64,000 nt of DNA from Yoonia sp. BS5-3 (GTDB lineage: Bacteria > Pseudomonadota > Alphaproteobacteria > Rhodobacterales > Rhodobacteraceae). The stretch is taken from contig NZ_CP150951.2 of assembly GCF_038069655.2 (NCBI RefSeq), positions 3,836,868-3,900,867 on the forward strand, written 5' to 3'. Position numbers and translations under genes: made by a program. Below are positions 8,449 through 17,973 of the stretch, one piece after another (the first letter of the stretch is position 1; every line of letters starts with the position of its first letter). Under the pieces are notes generated by a model. That model was given only the letters and a program-made list of their open reading frames with translations. It did not search any database and was not told the origin of the DNA.

Positions 8449-9513
8449 ATGAATGCCCATACACCGCAACCCGCAAGCGTGATCGCCGCCCCTGTAATCG
8501 CCATCGTCGGCGCAACCGGCGTGGTCGGTCAGGCGCTGCGCGACAGTCTTGCGCGCAGACATTTCGCAGTGTCCGAGCTAAGGCTTCTGGCCTCTGCACG
8601 CTCAGCCGGACAAGTGCTACGCTTTGATGGCGCCCCGGTCACCGTACAAGAACTGACAGAGGATAGCTTTGCAGGGGTCGACATCGCCTTTTTCGCCGCA
8701 GGTGCCACGATTTCACGTAAATTCGCCCCCATCGCCGTCGCGGCCGGGGCCAAGGTGATCGACAATTCCTCAGCCTTTCGGATGCAAGAGGATATCGCGC
8801 TTGTGGTCCCCGAGGCGAACGCGCACGCCCTGCCCGCAGATGCCCAGATCGTGGCCAACCCCAATTGCATCGCCGCAATCCTAACCACCGCGTTGGCCCC
8901 GCTGCATCAGCGCTGGTCGATCACAAGACTGGCACTCACAACTTATCAGGCAGCATCGGGCGGCGGGGCGGCCATGATGGATGAGCTCCGGGACGGCACC
9001 CGCGCCCTGCTTGAGGGCGCAGATTTTACACCGCAGGTTTTGCCCCATTCTTATGCGTTCAATTTCTTCAGCCATAATGCCGATATCGACCCCGAAACCG
9101 GTTACAATGGTGAAGAGCTCAAGGTGATCGCCGAAACCCGGCGCATCTTTGATCAGCCAAGCCTGCCGATCAGCGTCACCTGCATTCGGGTGCCGGTGCT
9201 GCGGGCACATGGTATCGCGCTGTCGGTGCGATTTGCCGATCACGTCGGCGCCGATAGCATTCGCAGCGCGCTTGACGGTGCACCGGGCCTGCGGCTGGTC
9301 GACGATCCCGCAAGCAACCATTTCCCCATGCCAAGCGAGGCTTCGGGCCAAGAGGATGTTCTGGTCGGGCGCATCCGCACCGATCTGGGCGATCCGTCGG
9401 GGCGGACCATCACGATGTTTGTCGTGGGCGATCAGCTGCTGAAAGGGGCAGCGCAAAACGCGGTGCAAATCGCCGAAACCCTGCAGGCGGCGGCTAAATC
9501 TCGCGCAGCTTAG
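8449..9513 (+). CDS. asd: Aspartate-semialdehyde dehydrogenase
   Basis: NADPH-dependent reduction of aspartyl phosphate to aspartate semialdehyde, the branch point to lysine, threonine, methionine and isoleucine and to cell-wall diaminopimelate. The nucleotide motif GATGVVGQ is near residue 24, the catalytic Cys is residue 140 in NPNCIA, and SGGGAAMMDEL follows near 170. Its 354 residues are slightly long because of a short N-terminal extension. The start ATG has AAGGAAG upstream at good spacing. Expression is probably set by the leader at 8282-8444. It faces an extensin-like gene across a shared terminator. Confidence 0.97.
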   Translation: MNAHTPQPASVIAAPVIAIVGATGVVGQALRDSLARRHFAVSELRLLASARSAGQVLRFDGAPVTVQELTEDSFAGVDIAFFAAGATISRKFAPIAVAAGAKVIDNSSAFRMQEDIALVVPEANAHALPADAQIVANPNCIAAILTTALAPLHQRWSITRLALTTYQAASGGGAAMMDELRDGTRALLEGADFTPQVLPHSYAFNFFSHNADIDPETGYNGEELKVIAETRRIFDQPSLPISVTCIRVPVLRAHGIALSVRFADHVGADSIRSALDGAPGLRLVDDPASNHFPMPSEASGQEDVLVGRIRTDLGDPSGRTITMFVVGDQLLKGAAQNAVQIAETLQAAAKSRAA

Positions 9514-9522
9514 ATGCAACAG

Positions 9523-9553
9523 GCGCCCGTCCGATCATTGAACGGGCGGGCGC
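9523..9553. terminator. Hairpin between convergent asd and extensin-like gene
   Basis: A 10-bp G+C-rich stem, GCGCCCGTCC (9523-9532) with GGGCGGGCGC (9544-9553), one G-U wobble, 11-base loop. It lies between two convergent stop codons and is followed by CTTTAA on the plus strand. It probably serves asd, and perhaps both genes. Confidence 0.65.
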
Positions 9554-9554
9554 T

Positions 9555-10541
9555 TTAACGACAATAGGGGCCGCTGCGATAGCGCGCGGTATCAAAATGG
9601 AAGTGATCCAGATGAAACCGGTTTGATTCCGGCCCCAGCACGGTGCCAAACGGCCCGCAGGCGGCGCGCCACATCTGGCGCAGCTGCGCACCATGCGCAG
9701 CGCCGCTCCAATCAGTCAGCAGGGTCATTTCGCTGCCATCGCGCAATCCGATCCCGGCAATATCAATAGCGCGGCCAAAGGAATGTTCAGACAATCTGGC
9801 ACCGGGCTGATTATTGCGGCCCCGGCAGGCGTAATGGGCGACAACACGCAGTGATGCAACGCCCCCGCCTTCGCTGCCGACAGCCGGAATCACACCGCGC
9901 TCAACCCATGTTTTCAGGGCCGATGCGGTCCGGCAATCAATCGTGGCGGGGGTGCTGAGCGCGACACCCGCGACCGAGCGCACCCGCACCGCCAATCCGA
10001 TACCGCAGGCGCCCGGGCCTGGCACCGCGCCCACTACGGATCCCTGAATGGCAGGATCACCGCAAACCTGGCCACGCAACAAAGCCAGCCGCCGTTCTTC
10101 TGCGGCTGTTTCAATCGATGCGGGGCGCAGACTGGGGCGCGGCGATTGCCAAAGCGCATAGGGGCTGAAAGCAAAAAGGTTCTGCTCTGCGCGAAACAGT
10201 GGCCGTGTATGCGCGCCATAGGCCAGATCAGGGCGCTCATAAGGGCGGGCGCTGGGGCGCACCAACGGGGCGGCGGCCAGCGCGCCACGCGCAATCGGTC
10301 GCAGCGCCGGTGCGGGTGGTTGTGGTTGCGGCAATACGAAATCTTCGGCCGGTATAGCCCACAGCCCCCTCTCTGCCCGGACCCAGGGGCGCGTCGGCCA
10401 GCTGATACTTTGCTCAGGGCGGTCAACACTGCGCGCTATAGGACGCATGGCAGGTGCGGTCTCGCGCGGCTCTGGCCGAATGTCCTGCGCGGCAAGCGGA
10501 CCGATCCATAGACAGGCCAGAATGGCCGGCCAGCGCATCAC
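9555..10541 (-). CDS. Extensin-like C-terminal domain protein, exported
   Basis: A 328-residue protein with a short signal peptide (cleavage near AAQ at residues 17-19). The C-terminal ~180 residues are an extensin_C/DUF882-like domain of the D-Ala-D-Ala carboxypeptidase-like fold, with the ligand pattern SEHSFGRAIDIAG and the terminal HLDHFHFD motif, so a zinc-dependent peptidoglycan role in the periplasm is plausible. Between signal and domain lies a Pro/Arg-rich region built of two similar blocks, each with RPxAR, an RPE/RPD step, TRPxxRAE and an (A/F)-rich end. The start overlaps the tyrC stop by 4 bp, so it is co-transcribed with hisC-tyrC. Confidence 0.85.
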   Translation of the reverse strand: MMRWPAILACLWIGPLAAQDIRPEPRETAPAMRPIARSVDRPEQSISWPTRPWVRAERGLWAIPAEDFVLPQPQPPAPALRPIARGALAAAPLVRPSARPYERPDLAYGAHTRPLFRAEQNLFAFSPYALWQSPRPSLRPASIETAAEERRLALLRGQVCGDPAIQGSVVGAVPGPGACGIGLAVRVRSVAGVALSTPATIDCRTASALKTWVERGVIPAVGSEGGGVASLRVVAHYACRGRNNQPGARLSEHSFGRAIDIAGIGLRDGSEMTLLTDWSGAAHGAQLRQMWRAACGPFGTVLGPESNRFHLDHFHFDTARYRSGPYCR

Positions 10542-11464
10542 TCTTTGCGCGCCTTGCCACGTCCAAAATCAGGCGCATCAGTATCCTGCCCGGCCTCGAT
10601 AATGCCGCGGCGGATGGCACGGGTGCGGGTAAAGTAGTCATGCAAGTGATCACCATCCCCCTGCCGGATGGCACGCTGCAGGGCGAACAACTCTTCTGTA
10701 AAGCGGCCCAGAATTTCCAGCGTGGCTTCTTTATTGTTCAAAAATACATCGCGCCACATCACCGGATCAGAGGCCGCAATCCGCGTAAAATCCCGAAAAC
10801 CGGCCGCCGAATATTTGATGACCTCGCTATCGGTGACACGGCGCAGATCATCGGCGACACCAACCATCGTATAGGCAATCAAATGCGGGGTATGGCTGGT
10901 GACGGCAAGCACCAGATCATGGTGTTCGGGGTCCATCTCTTCGACCAAGGCGCCCATGCCCTGCCACAGGGCAGAAAGGCGGGCCACAGCATCCGTATCG
11001 CTGCCCTGAACAGGGACGATAATCGTGTAACGATTATCGAACAGCTCGGCAAAGCCTGCCCGGGGGCCCGAATGCTCGGTCCCGGCCAACGGGTGGGCGG
11101 GAATGAAATGCACGCCGTCAGGGATATAGGGGCCAACCGCCTCAATCACCGTGCGTTTGACGGACCCGACATCGCTGACGGTCGCACCGGGTTTGAGAAC
11201 CGGGGCAATCTCAGCAGCAACGGCGCCCATGGCGCCAACAGGGACACAAAGCACGATCAGATCAGCGCCATCCGCAGCCTCTGCGGCGCTTTCAGCAACA
11301 TGATCGCAAAGGCCAATCTCGCGGGCGGTCTGCCGGGTCTCGGCCGATTTGGCATAGCCCACGATTTGGCCAGCCAACCCATCACGGCGCATGGCATGGG
11401 CCATCGAAGACGCAATCAGCCCCAGGCCAATCAACGCGACACGGTCATATACCTGCGCCATCAA
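10538..11464 (-). CDS. tyrC: Prephenate/arogenate dehydrogenase
   Basis: A 308-residue NAD(P)-dependent TyrA-type dehydrogenase for tyrosine biosynthesis. The Rossmann motif GLGLIASS is near the N-terminus, VSDVGSVK near residue 115, and the substrate segment [10 protein letters not shown] near 140. This HPxAGxExSG stretch is the family signature. There is no fused chorismate mutase, so it fits the single-domain cyclohexadienyl dehydrogenase form. It overlaps hisC by 4 bp upstream and the extensin-like gene by 4 bp downstream. The hisC-tyrC pairing fits the dual role of HisC-type enzymes in aromatic transamination. Confidence 0.94.
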   Translation of the reverse strand: MMAQVYDRVALIGLGLIASSMAHAMRRDGLAGQIVGYAKSAETRQTAREIGLCDHVAESAAEAADGADLIVLCVPVGAMGAVAAEIAPVLKPGATVSDVGSVKRTVIEAVGPYIPDGVHFIPAHPLAGTEHSGPRAGFAELFDNRYTIIVPVQGSDTDAVARLSALWQGMGALVEEMDPEHHDLVLAVTSHTPHLIAYTMVGVADDLRRVTDSEVIKYSAAGFRDFTRIAASDPVMWRDVFLNNKEATLEILGRFTEELFALQRAIRQGDGDHLHDYFTRTRAIRRGIIEAGQDTDAPDFGRGKARKE

Positions 11465-12546
11465 AGCGCGCCCTTAAACTGCGCCACAGCATGGGCGACA
11501 CGGCGGCAACCGCTTTCATCCCCGACGGTGATACGCAAGCAATGGGGCAGACCGTAACCCGCAACCTTACGCACGATGATCCCTTCGCTGCGCAAATGGG
11601 AATCGCAGGCATCCGCCTCGGCCTCATCGGCGAAACGGGCTAGGATGAAATTGGCCGTAGATGTATCGGACGGAACGCCCAGTTCGGCCAAAGCATTGGC
11701 CAGCCAATCGCGCCATTTGGCATTCTCAACGCGGCATTTTTCGGTATGGGCCGTATCGCGCAAAGCCGCCTCGGCCGCAGCAAGCGCTGGGGCCGACAGG
11801 TTAAACGGGCCGCGAATGCGGTTCAGCACGTCAATGACCGCCTGCGGGCCATAGCCCCAGCCCACACGCATGCCGCCCAGGCCATAAATCTTGGAAAAAG
11901 TGCGGGACATGAAAACATTATCCCGGGCCTCAACCAGGGCCTTGCCGGCATCAAAGCCATCCACAAATTCAGCATATGCACCGTCCAAAACCAGCATCGC
12001 CTGCGGGGGCAGACCCATCGCCAGGCGCTTGACCTCAGCGCTGCCAATCATCGTCCCGGTCGGGTTGGCCGGATTGGCAATAAAGACCAGCTTTGTCTTT
12101 GGGGTGCAGGCTGCCAGAATGTTATCAACATCAACGACACGCTCATTCTCGGGGACAACAACAGGGGTGGCACCGCAAGCGCGGGCATAGATCGGGTACA
12201 TGGCAAAACCATGTTCGGTAAAGACCACCTCGTCACCGGGGCCCGCATAGGCCTCGGATAAAAGCTTCAGCACGTCACCGGAACCGACACCGCAAAAAAC
12301 GCGGGCAGGATCGACATGCCAAATCTCGGAAATGGCGCTGCGCAAGGCGGCATGATCGGTCGAAGGATAACGATGCAGATCATGACTGGCGCGCAATGCG
12401 GCCTCTTTGGCGGCATCGCTGGGGCCCAGCGGATTTTCGTTCGAGGATAGTTTCAGAACATTATGCTTCCCCTCAAGATGGGACGCGCCGCCTTTATAAA
12501 GGGCAATATCCATGATGCCGGGTTGGGGTTGGATACTATCAGCCAT
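11461..12546 (-). CDS. hisC: Histidinol-phosphate aminotransferase
   Basis: A fold-type I PLP aminotransferase of 361 residues. It carries out the glutamate-dependent step to histidinol phosphate and, in many alphaproteobacteria, also aromatic amino-acid transamination. The [10 protein letters not shown] start, NPANPTGT near 165, and the PLP lysine in [12 protein letters not shown] near 230 are present. It is translationally coupled to tyrC, which supports an aromatic role as well. It begins 81 bp after the alpha/beta-hydrolase stop. No separate terminator is seen between them. Confidence 0.95.
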   Translation of the reverse strand: MADSIQPQPGIMDIALYKGGASHLEGKHNVLKLSSNENPLGPSDAAKEAALRASHDLHRYPSTDHAALRSAISEIWHVDPARVFCGVGSGDVLKLLSEAYAGPGDEVVFTEHGFAMYPIYARACGATPVVVPENERVVDVDNILAACTPKTKLVFIANPANPTGTMIGSAEVKRLAMGLPPQAMLVLDGAYAEFVDGFDAGKALVEARDNVFMSRTFSKIYGLGGMRVGWGYGPQAVIDVLNRIRGPFNLSAPALAAAEAALRDTAHTEKCRVENAKWRDWLANALAELGVPSDTSTANFILARFADEAEADACDSHLRSEGIIVRKVAGYGLPHCLRITVGDESGCRRVAHAVAQFKGAL

Positions 12547-12627
12547 TTTCAGATCCGTGCAAAATCGTTTGGCCCGTTCTATCGCCCTGCTCCGGGCATG
12601 GCCAGTGGCAACATGGCCTTGGTTGAG

Positions 12628-13566
12628 CTAGCTTTGCTGATCAAGGAAACGGCGTAGCGCGCCTCCAGTCTCGACCGGCTGATCAAGCATTGGTAAGTGC
12701 CCACATCCAGCTGGCGTCACCATGGTACTGTCCGGCAAGGCCTGATGCAGAACATCAGCGCCAGAGATATGAAAAATGCGGTCCTGATCACACCAAACGA
12801 TCAAGGATGGCTGCGCGATATCCGGCGCTAAATCTTCTAATGGTGGGACATTGCTGCCGTTGACCGCCTCCCAAATGACCGCGTTATAGGCACCATTTTC
12901 AAGTTCGGCGGCGGCCCAGCTACGGGCGATTGGGCGTGGCAGGAACGGTTCTTTGGGGAAAAGCCATGCCATGCGTTCATCATATATGGCCTGAGTTGTT
13001 GCCACCAATGGCGCCTCTCCGTTCGCCAATGCAAGCTCCATATCGCTGGCAATGGGCGAGCTGACCCCAACCGGACTGCCAATAAAGGCAACCGACAAGA
13101 CACGACTAGGATCGTCTGTGGCAATCTGTCCTGCGATCTGCGCACCCATCGAGTTTGCGGCAATATGGAAGGTGGAAACATCCATATTATCAAGCGCCTG
13201 CATGACGTTTTGAACCTGCCGTTCATATTCATAGGCAGCTGGCTCCAATTGGGGATTATCCCCAAACCCCGGCAAATCCAGCAGGATCACACGATATCCG
13301 TCCGAGACCTGCCGGGACATATCAATCCAATGTTCCTTACGGGCGAAAATACCATGGAGAAACACAACAGTGTCGCCTTCTCCCCCTTCCAGATATTGGA
13401 CAGGTCCAAAAGACGTCTCGACAACACCAGGCTGCAAGCCAGAAAAGGCGTTCAAACCAGAAATCAAAACGCCCGCGGCGCGCTGTGGCCAAATCTCGGA
13501 TACGGTAAAAAGGGCGGCCAACACGACAGCGCAACCAATCACAAGACGACGCAATCCTCGAAGCAT
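12628..13566 (-). CDS. Membrane-anchored alpha/beta hydrolase
   Basis: A 312-residue alpha/beta hydrolase with a hydrophobic N-terminal segment (residues 8-24) that anchors or exports it. The oxyanion HG is at 71-72, the nucleophile Ser139 in AANSMGAQ, the probable acid Asp260 or Asp262 (WCDQD), and His290 in GCGHLPML. The nucleophile elbow is N-S-M-G rather than G-x-S-x-G, as in some lipases and carboxylesterases of this type. It is divergent from a TetR regulator, with two matching palindromes between them, so it is probably repressed by that protein. The substrate is unknown; a lipid or ester is a guess. Confidence 0.85.
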   Translation of the reverse strand: MLRGLRRLVIGCAVVLAALFTVSEIWPQRAAGVLISGLNAFSGLQPGVVETSFGPVQYLEGGEGDTVVFLHGIFARKEHWIDMSRQVSDGYRVILLDLPGFGDNPQLEPAAYEYERQVQNVMQALDNMDVSTFHIAANSMGAQIAGQIATDDPSRVLSVAFIGSPVGVSSPIASDMELALANGEAPLVATTQAIYDERMAWLFPKEPFLPRPIARSWAAAELENGAYNAVIWEAVNGSNVPPLEDLAPDIAQPSLIVWCDQDRIFHISGADVLHQALPDSTMVTPAGCGHLPMLDQPVETGGALRRFLDQQS

Positions 13567-13589
13567 GGGAATTCCTAACCTCCAATAAA

Positions 13590-13635
13590 TAGACCGATTA
13601 GTATACCCATTGCCACAGGTAGACGAAACAGTCTA
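13590..13635. promoter_or_regulatory. Tandem TetR-type operators
   Basis: Two 16-bp sites with the plan TAGAC-N6-GTCTA: 13590-13605 (second arm GTATA, one mismatch) and 13620-13635 (perfect). They are 30 bp apart, about three helical turns, and fill the gap between the divergent hydrolase and TetR genes. The likely ligand is the TetR protein encoded at 13665. Confidence 0.65.
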
Positions 13636-13664
13636 CTAAAAACCAAACAACATCAAAAGACACT

Positions 13665-14240
13665 ATGCCAGCGCCCAAACGTGAACATCTTCTGCAAACC
13701 GCCGAATCCCTCTTTTCGAAAGAAGGGTTCAAAGGCATCTCAGTCGACCGTCTGATCAACGAAGCAGGCGTCGCGAAAATGACGCTCTATAAAGGGTTTG
13801 ACAGCAAGGATGCGTTGATCTGCGAAACGCTCCGCAGACGCGCGAACCGGCTTGAGGCACTGGTCGCCCGCGTGATCCAGCATGCCGGTGCGGACCCCCA
13901 AACGCGGCTCCTCAGCTGCTTTGATGCCATGGATATCTGGGCGACACGCGATGATTTCAACGGGTGCTATTTTATCAATGCACTCGGCGAATTCGGCGAA
14001 GAAGACCATGAGGTTGCCGATATCGTCCGCAGCTACAAAAACAGCTTCCTCAAGCAGCTCCAAGCGCTCTGCGAAGACTGTCACGTCCCAGAGCCGGAAA
14101 CCACAGCGCAAAACATCCTGATGCTGATCGATGGCGCAACAGTGACGCGCATGACACTGGGCGACACAGCAAGCTATCAACGGGCCAAGACATTGGCAGC
14201 AGGCCTTTTACCCCAGGCAGATCAGGCCCAAAAATCCTAA
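13665..14240 (+). CDS. TetR-family transcriptional regulator
   Basis: A 191-residue regulator with an N-terminal TetR helix-turn-helix (residues about 8-55: LLQTAESLFSKEGF, then ISVDRLINEAGVAKMTLYKGF). The C-terminal half is the variable ligand-binding domain. It probably represses itself and the divergent alpha/beta hydrolase through the two palindromes at 13590-13635. The inducer is unknown; by analogy it would be a small hydrophobic molecule handled by the hydrolase. Its 3' end overlaps the convergent gene by 4 bp. Confidence 0.9.
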   Translation: MPAPKREHLLQTAESLFSKEGFKGISVDRLINEAGVAKMTLYKGFDSKDALICETLRRRANRLEALVARVIQHAGADPQTRLLSCFDAMDIWATRDDFNGCYFINALGEFGEEDHEVADIVRSYKNSFLKQLQALCEDCHVPEPETTAQNILMLIDGATVTRMTLGDTASYQRAKTLAAGLLPQADQAQKS

Positions 14241-15184
14241 TCAGGATACGCCTCATCACGGATATCCAGCGCCAAACCCAACCGCGCAGCCAGATCGCGG
14301 GCGGCGTTTTCAAAGGCTTCGGCGTCCTCCGGTCTTTGCCCGACAAGTTCGGTCCAGACCGGCAGATCGTTTTGCCCTAGCGCGGCATGCAGACTGACCA
14401 TCATCATCCCGGACCTTGCCGAATGCAGCCGGACCAGCTTGATTTGCCTGACATCCGCAACCGGAATAATCTGCACGCGTCCCCCATCCAGCAGAACGGC
14501 GATATGGTCAGGCCCTGCAGAACCCAGGCCCAGACCGCCGGGATAAGGCAAATCAGCAGGCCAATAATGGGTTCCTTTTGTGAATTGACGCCGCGCAGCA
14601 TGGCCTTTGCCAGCCACGATCAGCGGCACATATTGGCGCAAAAGATCACGCATCGGCGACGACAGATCGGGCAGCCAACCGGGCTCAATGAATAAGATGC
14701 AGGTGGCCCGCAGCTTTGGATCATCGACATAGGGCGGGCGGGACATCAGCGTTTGGTTGCGCTCGGGCGGGGCGATGCGAATTTCGATGGCGGCGGGGCC
14801 TGCCTGCCAGGTCCGGCTGACCAGATTGTCCGTCTCTCCTGACGGTTTTCCGGGGCCCAACTTTTCCTCTAACCAGACCTGCAAATCATGCAGGTTTTGA
14901 TAGGGATCATCATGCAGGGCGTAATCAGCACGCAAGATTTCAACCTGCGCGTCAGGTTTGACAAACGCCGGATGATAGCCAAAGCGCAAGGGGCTCAGCC
15001 CTTCCAAAATAGACGGATCAGGCATTGCCGCACAAACGCACCGCGCACCACCGTCCGCATGGCTGCCAAAATGGGCGATCCACGCGGCGCGGGACCACCA
15101 ATAGGGAATGCGATGGGCCGCCAGCAGACGCCAAATGGGATTGCCCGGGAAAGAAAGGCTGAGGGGCGGTGTAAAATCGGTCAC
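14237..15184 (-). CDS. Unrecognised protein, paralogue of 3024-3944
   Basis: A 315-residue protein of no family I can name. I start it at GTG 15184 (VTDFTPPL) because AGGA lies 8 bases upstream and the 32 residues of the longer frame are Cys/Trp-rich and unlike a coding N-terminus. It shares the plan of the 306-residue protein at 3024-3944: the HDDPxxN segment, TW with a following G, xPGWLPxL against xPDWWPPL, a GLGL block and a C-terminal Ala-rich helix. No signal peptide or membrane segment is seen. It is convergent with the TetR gene and divergent from the zinc-GTPase gene. Confidence 0.65.
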   Translation of the reverse strand: MTDFTPPLSLSFPGNPIWRLLAAHRIPYWWSRAAWIAHFGSHADGGARCVCAAMPDPSILEGLSPLRFGYHPAFVKPDAQVEILRADYALHDDPYQNLHDLQVWLEEKLGPGKPSGETDNLVSRTWQAGPAAIEIRIAPPERNQTLMSRPPYVDDPKLRATCILFIEPGWLPDLSSPMRDLLRQYVPLIVAGKGHAARRQFTKGTHYWPADLPYPGGLGLGSAGPDHIAVLLDGGRVQIIPVADVRQIKLVRLHSARSGMMMVSLHAALGQNDLPVWTELVGQRPEDAEAFENAARDLAARLGLALDIRDEAYPD

Positions 15185-15288
15185 GTTGCAAATCCTGTAC
15201 CGGCCACGCAGCAAAACCAAGGCCACTTCTGCGCCCCATAAAACACCAGTGGGCAACCACCAGCAACTACAGGTCTTCAATGGTCAAA

Positions 15289-15334
15289 TGTAACTTTTTA
15301 GGTTGCGATAAATCTCGTAACTGATTAAGTTACG
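15289..15334. promoter_or_regulatory. Tandem Zur-like boxes before the COG0523 gene
   Basis: The box at 15316-15334 is CGTAACT-gatta-AGTTACG, with perfect 7-bp arms. A second, degenerate copy at 15289-15307 matches it at 14 of 19 positions and lies 27 bp away. They sit 30-75 bp before the start of a zinc-type COG0523 gene. The position fits zinc repression by Zur. The match to a Zur consensus cannot be confirmed from the sequence alone. Confidence 0.5.
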
Positions 15335-15364
15335 ATGCCTGCACAGCACAGATCGGAGTTCGCC

Positions 15365-16576
15365 ATGTCAGACACCCGCCTTCCCGTCACAGTCCTTTCC
15401 GGTTTTCTTGGCGCCGGAAAAACAACACTTTTGAACCGCGTTTTGAATAACCGCGAAGGGCGCCGCGTCGCCGTCATCGTCAATGATATGTCCGAGGTGA
15501 ATATCGACGCGGACCTGGTGCGCGCCGATACCGAACTCAGCCGGACCGATGAAACACTGGTCGAAATGTCCAATGGCTGCATCTGCTGCACCTTGCGCGA
15601 TGATCTGCTGGATGAGGTACGCCGCCTCGCTGCCGAAGGACGCTTTGACTATTTGCTTATTGAATCGACCGGCATTTCAGAACCGCTCCCGGTGGCGGCG
15701 ACTTTTGATTTTCGCGATGAATATGGGGAAAGCCTGTCCGATGTCGCGCGGCTCGACACGATGGTGACGGTGGTCGATGCGGTGAACCTGCTACAGGATT
15801 ATGCCAGCCATGACTTCCTCAAAGACCGGGGCGAAACCATGGGCAAGGAAGATGAACGCACGCTGGTGCACCTGCTGACCGACCAGATCGAATTTGCCGA
15901 TGTGGTGGTCCTGAACAAGGTCAGCGATGCAGGGCCGGAACGGACCGATACGGCGCGCAAAATCATCCGCAGCCTGAATGCGGACACCAAGATCATCGAA
16001 ACCGATCATTCCTTGGTCCCGGCAGATGCGATCCTGGATACAGGGCTCTTTGATTTTGCGCAGGCGCATGAGCACCCAATGTGGGCGAAAGAGCTTTATG
16101 GCTTTGCCGATCACACCCCCGAGACCGAAGAATACGGTGTGACATCCTATGTCTACAGGGCCAGACAACCTTTTATCCCCGAAAAGATCCTCGAGGTGCT
16201 CAATGGCGCCATGCCCGGGGTGATCCGCGCCAAAGGGCATTTTTGGATCGCGACACGCCCCGGCTGGGTGGCTGAGTTTTCGCTTGCCGGGACGCTGTCC
16301 AGCGTCAAACCGCTGGGCACATGGTGGGCCTCTGTTCCACAAGAACGCTGGCCAGACAATGAAACCGCCCGCAGCTATATGGCCGCACATTGGCAGGAAC
16401 CTTGGGGCGATCGGCGGCAAGAGCTGGTCTTTATCGGGGCGGGTATCGATTGGCCCGCACTGCGCAGCCGGCTGGACGCATGCCTGGTGCCTGCGGTGGT
16501 TGCCGCAGACCCTGAAAGCCTGCCCGCCTACCCCGATCCGTTCCCATCCTGGCGACGGGCCGAGGATGCTGCATGA
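15365..16576 (+). CDS. COG0523 zinc-type GTPase metallochaperone
   Basis: A 403-residue G3E-family P-loop GTPase. Walker A is GFLGAGKTT near residues 12-20, the metal-binding CICC follows near 73 in the CxCC pattern, ESTGISEP near 98, and a guanine-specificity segment NKVS near 180. A C-terminal CobW_C domain follows. Members of this branch (ZigA/YciC-like) help deliver zinc when it is scarce. The ATG at 15365 is chosen because CGGAG lies 6 bases upstream; a longer in-frame start at 15335 overlaps the palindrome. It overlaps the DUF1826 gene by 4 bp, a pairing known for zinc-limited COG0523 loci. Confidence 0.9.
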   Translation: MSDTRLPVTVLSGFLGAGKTTLLNRVLNNREGRRVAVIVNDMSEVNIDADLVRADTELSRTDETLVEMSNGCICCTLRDDLLDEVRRLAAEGRFDYLLIESTGISEPLPVAATFDFRDEYGESLSDVARLDTMVTVVDAVNLLQDYASHDFLKDRGETMGKEDERTLVHLLTDQIEFADVVVLNKVSDAGPERTDTARKIIRSLNADTKIIETDHSLVPADAILDTGLFDFAQAHEHPMWAKELYGFADHTPETEEYGVTSYVYRARQPFIPEKILEVLNGAMPGVIRAKGHFWIATRPGWVAEFSLAGTLSSVKPLGTWWASVPQERWPDNETARSYMAAHWQEPWGDRRQELVFIGAGIDWPALRSRLDACLVPAVVAADPESLPAYPDPFPSWRRAEDAA

Positions 16577-17205
16577 ACGGGGCAAATACTGCCACATATC
16601 GCACCAGCGCGGTGACGGTTGTTGATCAGCCGGAGCAACTCCAGGCCTTTCTCCAAGCTGATTGCCCGGCCGCCATTTGGCGCAGACAGGCGCGGCGGGA
16701 TTTTCAGTGCTGGATCGACATGCTTGATCCAGCACAGCTGCCGCAAGGGCGAATGATCCTGCCCGCGCAGTCTGTCCGAAAAGCCGGGTTTGAGCTTTGC
16801 GAGATGGCACAAACGCCGCCCGGACCTGACCGGGACCGGCTGATCGATGACATCGCGGCCCTGTCAGACATTTTCGCAGGCCTCATGCAGGCAGGGCATC
16901 TGCGGGTTCGGCTACAGGCAGTGAACTCGAACGCGTGCCGGCGTTTCCATATTGATGCGATCAGCGCGCGGCTGGTGTGCACCTATCGGGGGCCAGGCAC
17001 GCAATACGGGTTCGCACAGGAAGGGGCGGACCCGGCCCGGGTCTTCAGCGTCCCCACCGGCGCGCCAATCCTGCTGCGGGGGACACAATGGCCAGAGCAG
17101 CCGGCAGCCGGGCTCAGGCACCGCTCACCACCGATCGAAGGCACCGGTGAAACACGGCTGGTCCTGGTGCTGGATCCCGTCGTTGATCCAGCGGCCGATA
17201 CCTGA
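16573..17205 (+). CDS. DUF1826-family protein
   Basis: A 210-residue protein of the DUF1826 family, recognised by the [16 protein letters not shown] segment followed by RGPGTQY near residue 120-140 and the C-terminal [12 protein letters not shown] stretch. The conserved HxD and HRSPP pattern suggests a metal-binding, cupin-like or 2-oxoglutarate-oxygenase-like core, but no activity is established. It is translationally coupled to the COG0523 gene (ATGA overlap) and so probably belongs to the zinc-limitation response. A terminator follows at 17240. Confidence 0.8.
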   Translation: MNGANTATYRTSAVTVVDQPEQLQAFLQADCPAAIWRRQARRDFQCWIDMLDPAQLPQGRMILPAQSVRKAGFELCEMAQTPPGPDRDRLIDDIAALSDIFAGLMQAGHLRVRLQAVNSNACRRFHIDAISARLVCTYRGPGTQYGFAQEGADPARVFSVPTGAPILLRGTQWPEQPAAGLRHRSPPIEGTGETRLVLVLDPVVDPAADT

Positions 17206-17239
17206 ACGATCTCTGAATAACGGGGAACAGGCCCAACAA

Positions 17240-17267
17240 AAAAGCCGCGCCCGAAGGTGCGGCTTTT
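17240..17267. terminator. Bidirectional Rho-independent terminator
   Basis: AAAAGCCGC (17240-17248) pairs with GCGGCTTTT (17259-17267), 10-base loop. A-run on one side and T-run on the other allow it to end both the DUF1826 transcript and the convergent rpsD transcript. Confidence 0.85.
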
Positions 17268-17309
17268 CCAGAGTGTATAAGGTACCGGGCAGCGCCTGCC
17301 CAGACAGCC

Positions 17310-17930
17310 TTAGTTTTTCGCGTAAAATTCGACGACCAGGTTCGGTTCCATCGTCACCGGGTAAGGCACATCGCCCAGACCTGGGGTACGGGTAAATGTG
17401 GCGGCCATCTTGGAATGATCGACTTCCATATAGTCAGGCACGTCACGCTCAGGCAGCTGAGCGGCAACCAGAACCATTTCCAACTGCTTGGACTTCTGGC
17501 GAACCTCGATGACATCGCCTTCTTTGACACGGTAGGAAGGGATGTTGACCTTCTTGCCGTTCACGGTGACGTGGCCGTGGTTGACGAACTGACGGGCAGC
17601 AAAAACGGTTGGAACAAATTTGGCGCGGTAAACAACAGCGTCCAGACGGCGTTCCAGCAGACCGATCAGGTTTTCACCAGTGTCGCCTTTGACACGCTCG
17701 GCTTCTGCATAAATGCGGCGGAACTGTTTCTCGGTCAGATCGCCGTAATAGCCCTTCAGCTTCTGCTTGGCGCGCAACTGAATACCAAAGTCAGACAGTT
17801 TACCCTTACGGCGCTGACCATGCTGGCCGGGGCCATATTCACGGCGGTTCACAGGGGATTTGGGGCGACCCCAAATGTTTTCGCCCATACGGCGATCGAT
17901 TTTATACTTGGCAGCTGTACGCTTTGTCAT
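17310..17930 (-). CDS. rpsD: 30S ribosomal protein S4
   Basis: Primary rRNA-binding protein of the small ribosomal subunit, 206 residues. It has the N-terminal S4 region ([13 protein letters not shown]) and an S4 RNA-binding domain around residues 97-157 ([12 protein letters not shown], then [13 protein letters not shown]). As in other alphaproteobacteria it stands apart from the alpha operon. It has AAGGAG before the ATG, a strong promoter at 18039-18066, and two hairpins in its leader. S4 represses its own translation in several bacteria, and the leader hairpins might serve that. Confidence 0.98.
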   Translation of the reverse strand: MTKRTAAKYKIDRRMGENIWGRPKSPVNRREYGPGQHGQRRKGKLSDFGIQLRAKQKLKGYYGDLTEKQFRRIYAEAERVKGDTGENLIGLLERRLDAVVYRAKFVPTVFAARQFVNHGHVTVNGKKVNIPSYRVKEGDVIEVRQKSKQLEMVLVAAQLPERDVPDYMEVDHSKMAATFTRTPGLGDVPYPVTMEPNLVVEFYAKN

Positions 17931-17973
17931 ACGCTGATCTCCTTCTACGAGTTGTGAAGGGCGTTGTCCTCCT

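Noticed and set aside
10454..11557. 367-codon plus-strand frame opposite tyrC
   Set aside because: It is a shadow of tyrC and part of hisC, with no recognisable domain.
15791..16810. 339-codon minus-strand frame opposite the COG0523 gene
   Set aside because: Shadow of a gene with intact GTPase motifs.
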